From CAYVQE01 sp964633205 (lineage in GTDB: Bacteria; Myxococcota; B64-G9): a stretch of 64,000 nucleotides of DNA. The DNA lies in contig CAZWFN010000004.1 in assembly GCA_964633205.1 (NCBI GenBank), positions 28,718-92,717 on the forward strand, given 5' to 3'. Positions within the stretch are counted from its first letter, which is position 1. The number at the start of each line of letters is the position of its first letter. The translations under genes were made by a program, and so were the position numbers. This document shows, in pieces, positions 58,038 to 64,000 of this stretch. The notes under the pieces were generated by a model that was given only the letters and a program-made list of their open reading frames with translations, ran no database searches and had not been told where the DNA came from.

Positions 58038-58856
58038 TTGGTCAACGACAAACGAGACGGACGCGGCGGCCACGGCAAGCCCGGTGACAGCAAGCCGGGT
58101 GGCGGCAGGCCCGGTGGCGGCAGGCCCGGTGGCGGCAGGCCCGGTGGCGGCAGGCCTGGTGGCGGCAGGCCCGGTGGTGGCAGGCCCGGCGGCGGCAGGC
58201 CCGGCGGCGGCAGGCCCGGAGACGGCAGCAGGCCTGGCGGCGGCAGGACCGGGGGCGGCGAGTCCGGCGGCGGCAAGGACGGCCGTGGCAAGGGCGGTGG
58301 CGGGTCGGTGGTGCACCGCCGCCCGCGCCGGGAAGATGCGGGCCAGGCGCGCGGGAAGCCGGAGGAAGGCCGGGTGTGGCGCAAGCCGCCGCCGGCGGAG
58401 CGGCCCGCCGAAGCGGCCGCGTCCGCCGAGGAGCAGAAGCTGCTGGCCGCGGCCGCGGCCACGGTGGGCCCCGGCGGCTACCGGCGCTTCGCCGACATCC
58501 CGGCCCACCAGCTGGGCCGTACGCTGCGCGCCAAGCTCTACAAGCTGACCCGACAGCTGCCCGACGACGAACGCGACAACCTGATCGCGCACATCAAGTC
58601 GGCCGCTACCAGCTGCACTTCAGCGCTGGCCGCGGGCTTCGGCGAGGGCACCATCCGCTCGGCCATCCGCGGCGCGCTGGCCAGCCGGGGCGCCCTGGTG
58701 GCCGTGCAGGATCACCTGGACTTGGCCGTGGAGCAAGAGTGGCTGGCCGCCGAGGAGCGCGAGGCGCTGCGGGTCGAGATCGACGAGATGATCGGCGCCG
58801 TCAACACCTTTTTGGGCGAGCTGGTGCGCGACAGCGACCGGCTGGGCGGAGGTTGA
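58038..58856 (+). CDS. RPGGG-repeat protein with C-terminal four-helix bundle (S23/IVP-like)
   Basis: A 272-residue protein with a probable TTG start. Residues 13-85 are disordered and basic: seven perfect RPGGG units in 15-base tandem repeats plus degenerate ones, then RRPRREDAGQARGKPEEGR. Residues 130-270 form an all-helical domain (LRAKLYKLTRQLPDDERDNL, IKSAATSCTSALAAGFGEGT, LDLAVEQEWLAAEEREALRV) resembling the four-helix-bundle family first seen in 23S rRNA intervening sequences. It sits between the B12 subunit and MeaB, a place normally without such a gene. It may be a mutase-associated helper; no function is established. Confidence 0.65.
   Translation: MVNDKRDGRGGHGKPGDSKPGGGRPGGGRPGGGRPGGGRPGGGRPGGGRPGGGRPGGGRPGDGSRPGGGRTGGGESGGGKDGRGKGGGGSVVHRRPRREDAGQARGKPEEGRVWRKPPPAERPAEAAASAEEQKLLAAAAATVGPGGYRRFADIPAHQLGRTLRAKLYKLTRQLPDDERDNLIAHIKSAATSCTSALAAGFGEGTIRSAIRGALASRGALVAVQDHLDLAVEQEWLAAEEREALRVEIDEMIGAVNTFLGELVRDSDRLGGG
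58095..58225 (+). repeat. 15-bp tandem repeat encoding RPGGG
   Basis: Consecutive AGGCCCGGTGGCGGC-type units with third-base changes only, about nine copies including imperfect ones. Prone to slippage in steps that keep the frame. Confidence 0.85.
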
Positions 58857-58885
58857 TAGCGGCAACGCGGGGGCCGGGAGTGAGC

Positions 58886-59908
58886 ATGGAGGATCTGCAC
58901 CAGAAGCTGCTGGACGGCGAGCTGCGGTCCACCGCCCGGCTGCTGCGCTGGATCGACGACGGTCTGCCCGAGGCGCGGGCCGTGCTCAAGAAGCTTTACG
59001 CCCACACCGGCCGGGCGCTGACCGTGGGCATCACCGGCAACCCGGGCGCTGGCAAGTCGACGCTGACCGACCAGCTTATCCACCGCTTTCGCCGGCGCGG
59101 GCAGAAGGTGGCGGTGATCGCCATCGACCCGTCCAGCCCCTTTTCCGGCGGGGCCATCCTGGGCGATCGCATCCGCATGCAGGAGCACGCCCTGGACGAT
59201 GGGGTGTTCATCCGCTCCTTCGCCACCCGCGGCCACCTGGGCGGGCTGACCAACACCACCACCGACGTGGTCCACGCGCTGGACGCGGCCGGCTGGGATG
59301 TGATCCTGGTCGAGACGGTGGGGGTGGGCCAGGACGAGGTCGAGGTGCAGAAGCTGGCCCACACCACCCTGGTGGTGATGACGCCGGGCATGGGCGACGA
59401 GGTGCAGGCCATCAAGGCCGGCATCCTGGAGATCGCCGACGTGTTCGTGGTCAACAAGGCCGACCGCGACGGCGCCGATCGCACCGTGCGCGAGTTGGAG
59501 CAGATGCTGGATCTGGGCCAGGGCGCCCGGCCGACCATGGCCGAGCTGATGCACCACGGCGGCCGGGTGGCGGCCCAGCCGCAGCCCGAGCGACGGGTGG
59601 CCCCGGGCGAGTGGGTGCCGCGCATCGTCAAGACGGTGGCGCTGCGCGACGAGGGGCTCGAGGAGCTGATGGAGGCCATCGACGCCCACCAGCAGCAGTT
59701 CCAGCGCGCGCTGCAGGACGAGGCCTTCCGCGACGCCCGGCTGCGCCAGCAGTTCGTCGAGGTCTACCGCCGCACCCTGATCGCCCGCGGCTGGTCCTAC
59801 CTGATGCACGAGGATCACCTCAAGCAGATCGTGGCCCAGCTGCGCGACCGCTCCAGCGATCCCTACACGCTGGCCGAGCAGGCCGTCGCCGCCCTCGGCA
59901 ATCGCTGA
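58886..59908 (+). CDS. meaB: MeaB/ArgK-type G3E GTPase, mutase chaperone
   Basis: A 340-residue GTPase. The ATG at 58886 has GGGAG six bases upstream; a GTG at 58880 is possible. The P-loop is GNPGAGKST (51-59). Other signatures are VIAIDPSSPFSGGAILGDRI, RSFATRGHLGG, DVILVETVGVGQDEVEV, and the guanine-specificity motif NKAD. MeaB protects B12-dependent mutases and gates cofactor delivery from the adenosyltransferase. It closes the operon that also encodes the adenosyltransferase and both mutase subunits. Confidence 0.94.
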   Translation: MEDLHQKLLDGELRSTARLLRWIDDGLPEARAVLKKLYAHTGRALTVGITGNPGAGKSTLTDQLIHRFRRRGQKVAVIAIDPSSPFSGGAILGDRIRMQEHALDDGVFIRSFATRGHLGGLTNTTTDVVHALDAAGWDVILVETVGVGQDEVEVQKLAHTTLVVMTPGMGDEVQAIKAGILEIADVFVVNKADRDGADRTVRELEQMLDLGQGARPTMAELMHHGGRVAAQPQPERRVAPGEWVPRIVKTVALRDEGLEELMEAIDAHQQQFQRALQDEAFRDARLRQQFVEVYRRTLIARGWSYLMHEDHLKQIVAQLRDRSSDPYTLAEQAVAALGNR

Positions 59909-59975
59909 TCCTCCCGAACGAATCCGAACAAAATCCTCAGCCGGAGTGAACCCGGGCCGCCCCGCCGGCGTCCAA

Positions 59976-60005
59976 TTGACAGTTCGTGGCGGGCGAAGGT
60001 AGTAT
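59976..60005 (+). promoter_or_regulatory. Strong sigma70-type promoter
   Basis: Perfect TTGACA (59976-59981), an 18-base spacer and TAGTAT (60000-60005), 37 bases before the ATG at 60043. Confidence 0.75.
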
Positions 60006-60042
60006 GGCCCGTCGTCAACTCTGACGCCGCAGGAGGTCTTAG

Positions 60043-60756
60043 ATGAAGAAGCTATTGATCGGATTGGCATTTTTCGTGTCCATGGCCGGCCTGGCAGGCG
60101 GCTGCGGGCTGCTCGACGCCACCGACGGCATCACCATCTCGCTGCCCACCCAGGAGTTCGAGTTCGAACTCGACGCCAACCAGGCCCGCAGCCAGCTCGA
60201 GCAGGCGCTGAACGACCAGCTTCCCCAGGGCATGACCCTGGATCTGAGCGGCGAGGAGGAGATCCCGCAGCAGGTCTGCGACGGTCAGGACAACTGCGTC
60301 GACGTGCCCACCGTGGAACAGACCTTCACCTTCGACCTGCCGCCGCAGCAGGTCGACCTCAGCGACGAGGACGAGCTGAAGAAGTACGTCGAGGCCGGCA
60401 AGGTGCGCGAGGTGACGATCGAGTTCGTCAACTACGATCTGACCCAGAACAGCCTCAACTTCAACCTGCCCGAGATCGAGCTGTACATGGACGCGCTCGA
60501 GGCCGAGGAGATCAGCGACAGCTCGGACAAGGTGGCGGTGATGCCGGCCATCGAGGCCGGCCAGACCGGCGAGGGCCAGCTGCAGTTCACCCAGAACGGC
60601 CGTCAGATCATGAGCAACTACCTGCTGGGCTACACCTTCGCCATGCTGGGCCGCACCAGCTACACCATCGACACCGCGGTCACCCGCACCATCCCCCAGG
60701 GCATGCTGCGGGGCGTTATCGCGATGCAGCTCAGCTTCAAGGTCGACCCGCTCTGA
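60043..60756 (+). CDS. Putative lipoprotein of unknown function
   Basis: A 237-residue protein with AGGAGG before the ATG and a lipoprotein-type signal ending at C21 (GLAGGC). The mature part is acidic, with alternating beta phrases (ITISLPTQEFEFELDANQAR, FTFDLPPQQVDLSDEDELKK, EVTIEFVNYDLTQNSLNF). There are only two further Cys (VCDGQDNC) and no recognised family. It resembles exported beta-sandwich lipoproteins in general plan. It is expressed from its own strong promoter and followed after 13 bases by a membrane-anchored TPR protein, with which it may work. Confidence 0.7.
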   Translation: MKKLLIGLAFFVSMAGLAGGCGLLDATDGITISLPTQEFEFELDANQARSQLEQALNDQLPQGMTLDLSGEEEIPQQVCDGQDNCVDVPTVEQTFTFDLPPQQVDLSDEDELKKYVEAGKVREVTIEFVNYDLTQNSLNFNLPEIELYMDALEAEEISDSSDKVAVMPAIEAGQTGEGQLQFTQNGRQIMSNYLLGYTFAMLGRTSYTIDTAVTRTIPQGMLRGVIAMQLSFKVDPL

Positions 60757-60769
60757 GCCCGGTCGGTTC

Positions 60770-61450
60770 ATGAACGCCAAGGCCATCCTGGTTGCGCTGG
60801 GCATCGTGGTCATCGGCCTGCTCGGCGTGCTGATGTTTCTGACCGGTGGTGCGGGCACCACCGTCTATGTGGCCGACGATGCCGCGCTGCTGCGCGAGCG
60901 CGGCGAGCACCTGCTCAACAAGCGCCGCCACACCAGCGACCCGGCCAAGCGGGCCGAGTACCTGAGCGAGGCCATCGCCAAGTTCAAAAGAGCCATCGAG
61001 CTCAAATCCGACTTCGAGGTGGCCTACAACATGCTGGGCCACGCCTACATCGAGCGCGGCCAGTGGGAGCTGGCGCTGAAGCACCTGAACAAGGCGCTGG
61101 AGTTACGGTCCGACTACCCGGCTGCCCTGTTCAACCGGGCCCACGTGTACAAGCGTCTCAGCGTGGGCAAGCGCGACCACGAGCTGATCGACCGGGCCAT
61201 CGCCGACTACAAGCGCGCCCTAGGCTCCGAGCTGGCGGCCAACTTCAGCGGCGACATCCACAAGGCCCTGGCCGACGCCTACCACCAGAAGGGCGATCTC
61301 GAGACGGCCATCGAACACTACAAGAAGTACCTGAAAGTCGCCCCCCACGCCCCCGACGCCACCCTGGTCCGGCGCAAGATCCGCGGCCTGCAGCTGATGA
61401 AAGACGGCCAGGCCCCACCGCTCAACGCCCCACTCGACTCGGACGACTAA
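60770..61450 (+). CDS. Membrane-anchored TPR protein
   Basis: A 226-residue protein. An N-terminal helix (ILVALGIVVIGLLGVLMFL, residues 5-24) without a clear cleavage site suggests a membrane anchor. Four TPR units follow: YLSEAIAKFKRAIELKSDFE, AYIERGQWELALKHLNKALE, a third around AIADYKRALGSE, and AYHQKGDLETAIEHYKKYLK. These are protein-binding modules facing the periplasm. Its last 29 bases overlap the end of a convergent minus-strand gene. Confidence 0.8.
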   Translation: MNAKAILVALGIVVIGLLGVLMFLTGGAGTTVYVADDAALLRERGEHLLNKRRHTSDPAKRAEYLSEAIAKFKRAIELKSDFEVAYNMLGHAYIERGQWELALKHLNKALELRSDYPAALFNRAHVYKRLSVGKRDHELIDRAIADYKRALGSELAANFSGDIHKALADAYHQKGDLETAIEHYKKYLKVAPHAPDATLVRRKIRGLQLMKDGQAPPLNAPLDSDD

Positions 61451-61832
61451 GCCCTTGCCCCTTCTGCAAAAACCCCTTCCCCCTTCCAGGGGGAAGGCGG
61501 GGATGGGGGTGTTGCCTACTGCCGCGCTCGAAGTCGACCTTGAGCACCGGCCGGCCCATGGCCCAGCGCCCCGCATGCCACTTGCCCAGCTCGGCGCCCC
61601 GGATCTCCTCCCAGGGAATCAAAAACGGCTCCCTGGTCAGCAGCTTGTGAAATCGGATGCCCGCCTCATCCAGCCAGAACGAGCCGTTGCCGCGGGCGAA
61701 CAGCCCGTCGCGCCGGTAGCGCTTCCACCACTTGCGATCGATTTCGGTGCCGAAGTAGTTGCCCTTCTTCCGGTCTTCCACGAGTCCTCCCGCCAGGCCG
61801 GCTGCAACCGTTTTCAGCCGCTGTGTGGCCAT
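61422..61832 (-). CDS. Small unknown protein whose 3' end runs into a palindromic element
   Basis: 136 residues, ATG at 61832. Residues 20-105 look like a genuine small soluble domain (GNYFGTEIDRKWWKRYRRDG, FWLDEAGIRFHKL, FLIPWEEIRGAELGKWHAGR, RPVLKVDFERG), recalling PH/GRAM-like beta folds. The last 28 residues (HPHPRLPPGRGKGF onward) come from a GC-rich palindromic repeat that often gives such spurious translations, so the natural C-terminus was probably replaced or extended. The overlap with the convergent TPR gene fits this. Confidence 0.55.
   Translation of the reverse strand: MATQRLKTVAAGLAGGLVEDRKKGNYFGTEIDRKWWKRYRRDGLFARGNGSFWLDEAGIRFHKLLTREPFLIPWEEIRGAELGKWHAGRWAMGRPVLKVDFERGSRQHPHPRLPPGRGKGFLQKGQGLSRPSRVGR
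61475..61497. repeat. REP-like palindrome CCTTCCCCC-ttcca-GGGGGAAGG
   Basis: Perfect 9-bp arms with a five-base loop, flanked by CCC- and GGG-rich sequence. It resembles dispersed intergenic palindromes seen in many genomes. It lies just after the TPR gene and could also act as a bidirectional transcription barrier. Confidence 0.5.
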
Positions 61833-61845
61833 GCTAAGCTAGCAT
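61831..61845. promoter_or_regulatory. Inverted repeat ATGCTA-AGC-TAGCAT between divergent genes
   Basis: Perfect 6-bp arms covering the start codon of the minus-strand gene and lying 44 bases before the ATG at 61889. Its position suits an operator for both genes. Short, hence tentative. Confidence 0.4.
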
Positions 61846-61888
61846 CCGGTCCAACCCGCTGTGAAGGAGCATGCCGAGAGGAGCCCGC

Positions 61889-63571
61889 ATGAGCACCGAC
61901 GCGCTGTACACCGTCCGCGCCCGCCAGAAAGCCCTTGTCGACCCGCCGCGAGCGCTCGAGCGCTGCGCCGCCGGGGTGCGGGCCGAGGCCGAGGCCTTCT
62001 TCGCGGTTTTTGCCGACGAGCCCGCCTGGAGCGAGCTGCTGCTGACCGTCGAGACCCGCCATCCGGACGCCTCGGCCGCCGATGCCAGCCCGGAGTTCCT
62101 GCTGCGGCTGCTGGCCGACAGCGCCGGCGCCGGCGGCGACGATCAGATCGGCGCCGAGCGCGATGACAATCCAATCGTGGAGGACCACCCCGGGCTGTGG
62201 CAGGACGATTTCGCCCTGTCCGCGCCGGCCCGGCTGCAGATCGCGGCGCTCGACTACGACGCCGGCGAGAAGCGATCCGAGCAGGACGCCGGCCGTTTCG
62301 ACGTGCTGGTGGCCCGCTTGATCGTGCCCGCCCGCTGGGCGGCCGGGCTCGAGGAGGGGGCCCGCTGGGGCTCGCTGGCCTGGCCGGGCCCGGCGGGGCC
62401 GGACTTCGTCGCGCAGCTGGAGCGCTACGCGGCCGAGACGGCCCGGCCGACCGCCCGCTCGCCGGAGCGGGTGCGCTTCTGCGGCCAGCAGCTGTCGAGC
62501 GCCACCACCCGGGTCAGCTGCGATCGGGCCCGCGACCTGGCGCCGCTGGCCGAGCTGCCCGAGCTGAGCCTGGTCGACCTGCGCGGCAGTGACGAGCTGA
62601 CCGACATCGCACCGCTGGGCCGGCTCGAGCGGCTGCGCAACGTGGATCTGAGCCACACCGCGGTGGCCGACATCACGCCGCTGGCCCCCCTGAGCGGGCT
62701 GCAGCAGCTGCGCCTGGCCCAGTCCCGGGTCAGCCGGCTGCCGCAGCTGGCCGCGGCCGACAGCCTCACCGTGCTGGATCTGGGCCACCTCGAGCTGGAG
62801 GACCTCGGCACGCTGGCCGGCCTGAAGCGGCTGCGCGAGCTGTCGCTCAGCTGGGTGCCGCTGGCCGCTGCGGCCCCGCTGGCGGAGCTGGCCGCGCTGG
62901 AGGCGCTGGACCTCTCCGGCACCAAGATCGAGGACCTGGGCTCGCTGGGCCGGCTGCAGCGGCTGCGCCGGCTCGACCTGTCCTTCACCCCGGTGCGCGA
63001 GCTGGGCCCGCTGGCCGCACTGGGGCAGCTGCGCGGGCTGAAGCTGATGGACTGTCCGGTCGCGTCCATCGCGCCGCTGGCCGGGTTGGGGCAGCTCGAG
63101 GTGCTCGACCTGAGCGGCACCGCCGTGGCCGACCTGCAACCGCTCGCCGAAGCCCGCGCCCTGCGCGAGCTGAACCTCAAGGGCCTGGCGCAGCTGGAGG
63201 GCATCGAGCCGCTGCTGGGCCTGGAGGCGCTGGAGCACATCGACCTGGAGGGCACGGCGCTGGACGAGCAGGCCATCTCGCGGCTGTGGCGCAGCTCGCA
63301 GCGGCTCACCATCCGCCGGCCCGACGGCAGCCACAAGGTCTCGCTGCAGGCCATGCGCGGCTTCAAAAAGACCTGGTTCCCCAGGGAGCTGATCAAGGCC
63401 GCCATCGACCGCTTCGAGCTGCAGCCCGGCCCGGGCATCGGCCGGCTCAAAAAGGAGCTGGAACGCGCGGTGGAGCGCGACGAGCTCGAAATCCGCCGCG
63501 ACCTCGACTACTACCTCGACTACCTGGATGAGCACCCCGAGTTCCGCGGCGCCGGGGACGCCGGCTCCTGA
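61889..63571 (+). CDS. Leucine-rich repeat protein
   Basis: A 560-residue cytoplasmic protein. The ATG at 61889 has AGAGGAG seven bases upstream; an in-frame ATG at 61871 has its ribosome site too close. Residues 1-200 are an unrecognised acidic domain. Residues 215-470 hold about ten leucine-rich repeats of internalin-like period 22-23 (LSLVDLRGSDELTDIAPLGR, LRNVDLSHTAVADITPLAPL, LEVLDLSGTAVADLQPLAEA). The C-terminal 80 residues are charged and helical (LIKAAIDRFELQPGPGIGRL, ERAVERDELEIRRDLDYYLD). No signal peptide. Such proteins, common in myxobacteria and planctomycetes, usually bind other proteins. Confidence 0.8.
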   Translation: MSTDALYTVRARQKALVDPPRALERCAAGVRAEAEAFFAVFADEPAWSELLLTVETRHPDASAADASPEFLLRLLADSAGAGGDDQIGAERDDNPIVEDHPGLWQDDFALSAPARLQIAALDYDAGEKRSEQDAGRFDVLVARLIVPARWAAGLEEGARWGSLAWPGPAGPDFVAQLERYAAETARPTARSPERVRFCGQQLSSATTRVSCDRARDLAPLAELPELSLVDLRGSDELTDIAPLGRLERLRNVDLSHTAVADITPLAPLSGLQQLRLAQSRVSRLPQLAAADSLTVLDLGHLELEDLGTLAGLKRLRELSLSWVPLAAAAPLAELAALEALDLSGTKIEDLGSLGRLQRLRRLDLSFTPVRELGPLAALGQLRGLKLMDCPVASIAPLAGLGQLEVLDLSGTAVADLQPLAEARALRELNLKGLAQLEGIEPLLGLEALEHIDLEGTALDEQAISRLWRSSQRLTIRRPDGSHKVSLQAMRGFKKTWFPRELIKAAIDRFELQPGPGIGRLKKELERAVERDELEIRRDLDYYLDYLDEHPEFRGAGDAGS

Positions 63572-63604
63572 CCCGGCTCTATCCGGACAATCGAGTCGAG
63601 GTGC

Positions 63605-63745
63605 CTAGCTCCGTCCTCGAAGTGGAGCCTCTCGGGCCGCGCTAGGCGCGGCGCAGCCCACGCCTGCCATCGCTGCCAGCAGCACGAGCGCGGCGCCCCA
63701 ACGGGCCGGCCCGCTGGCCTGACACTGTCGCGACCGACGCTTCAT
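63605..63745 (-). CDS. Very small exported protein, possible lipoprotein
   Basis: 46 residues from ATG (63743-63745) to TAG (63605-63607). It begins MKRRSRQ and has a hydrophobic core WGAALVLLAAMAGVGC with a Cys at 31, suggesting a Sec signal, perhaps of lipoprotein type although the -3 residue is Gly. Its start overlaps the stop of the upstream minus-strand gene (ATGA), which supports it as a real, coupled gene. Confidence 0.5.
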   Translation of the reverse strand: MKRRSRQCQASGPARWGAALVLLAAMAGVGCAAPSAAREAPLRGRS

Positions 63746-64000
63746 GGCGTCTGCGGCGAAGCGCCGAAGACGGCGCGGAATCGCGGCGGTAGTGCGATGG
63801 GGCCGCTGCCGTCCCGGGTCATCATCACCGTGTGGCCTTCCACTAGCAGCTCGGGCAAGGCGGGTAGCGTCCCGGCCGGCGCCCCGCCGCCCGCGGCGGG
63901 CCCGGCCGTCTCCATCCCCGCGCCGGTGCCCCCGTGTTCCAGCCGATGAACCTGCTGGCCGATGCGCGTTCCCGTTCCCGCGTTCCCGTTCCCGGGGACG
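63742..64000 (-). CDS. Partial gene, C-terminal 85 residues, unknown function (5' end outside window)
   Basis: The minus-strand frame is open from the right edge (first full codon at 63999) to TGA at 63742-63744. The C-terminal part (LPALPELLVEGHTVMMTRDG, then IALPPRFRAVFGASPQ) looks coding. It is preceded by a Gly/Ala/Pro-rich linker and, at the edge, a GNGNAGTG stretch from a tandem repeat. The stop overlaps the ATG of the small exported protein. No family could be recognised from this fragment. Confidence 0.5.
   Translation of the reverse strand, partial: VPGNGNAGTGTRIGQQVHRLEHGGTGAGMETAGPAAGGGAPAGTLPALPELLVEGHTVMMTRDGSGPIALPPRFRAVFGASPQTP
63967..63994. repeat. Two perfect 14-bp tandem copies CGTTCCCGTTCCCG
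   Basis: Copies at 63967-63980 and 63981-63994, each itself made of GTTCCC units. They end near the window edge and may continue beyond it. Confidence 0.85.

Noticed and set aside
61470..61510. CRISPR-like or mobile-element boundary at the palindrome
   Set aside because: There is a single palindrome without regularly spaced copies, target duplication or transposase.

Overview
The window comes from a GC-rich, Gram-negative bacterium of the Myxococcota or a closely related former deltaproteobacterial lineage. Four things point there: a complete gltA-H type gliding/envelope gene set, MYXO-CTERM-like C-terminal tails, MopE-like metal-binding repeats, and many NtrC-type activators and hybrid histidine kinases. 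Two runs of N (100 at 8683 and 10 at 56276) show that this is a scaffolded draft assembly, and each N-run cuts through a gene.

Layout. 1-129 is the 3' end of rplC (ribosomal protein L3), which is not followed by rplD as it usually is. 434-12069 is one long operon of outer-membrane barrels, TPR proteins and an FHA/TonB-C inner-membrane protein that matches GltA-GltH in order and architecture; no AglRQS motor gene lies nearby. 12095-19731 is a signalling block: on the minus strand a PilZ-like protein and a stand-alone receiver, and on the plus strand a REC-GAF-PAS-kinase-REC-REC-GGDEF hybrid, a membrane histidine kinase and a FecR-like protein. At 19728-19935 a strong sigma70-type promoter is followed by a GEMM-I (c-di-GMP class) riboswitch and an intrinsic terminator, placed before a secreted beta-propeller protein. 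21567-28235 holds two small genes and then a translationally coupled pair: an Ig-like repeat protein and a giant outer-membrane barrel. 28282-34655 holds a secreted propeller/Cys-rich/MYXO-CTERM-like protein, a TPR lipoprotein with a second AgmX/PglI-type C-terminus, and a GAF-GAF-AAA activator. Then come a hybrid kinase (minus strand), an AlaX editing enzyme, a lipoprotein with 20 MopE-like repeats, a UlaG-like hydrolase, TrmO and an unknown coiled-coil protein.

44721-51475 looks like a self-contained regulon. A membrane histidine kinase and an NtrC-type activator are followed by a helically phased inverted repeat and a textbook -24/-12 promoter. These precede four genes for exported products: two small proteins with EF-hand-like Asp loops, an outer-membrane barrel, and a lipoprotein with 12 double-Cys repeats. 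No known system was recognised here, so it is the best candidate for something undescribed.

53886-59908 is a cobalamin-dependent acyl-CoA mutase operon: an internally deleted 3-hydroxyacyl-CoA dehydrogenase remnant, acyl-CoA dehydrogenase, cobalamin adenosyltransferase, mutase large and small subunits, an RPGGG-repeat/four-helix-bundle protein, and MeaB. The mutase carries Phe and Gln at the two substrate-selecting positions, which is the isobutyryl-CoA mutase pattern rather than the methylmalonyl-CoA pattern. The right end has a lipoprotein, a TPR protein, a leucine-rich repeat protein and two short minus-strand genes at the edge.

All calls come from reading the sequence and from remembered family knowledge. 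No database search or folding program was run.
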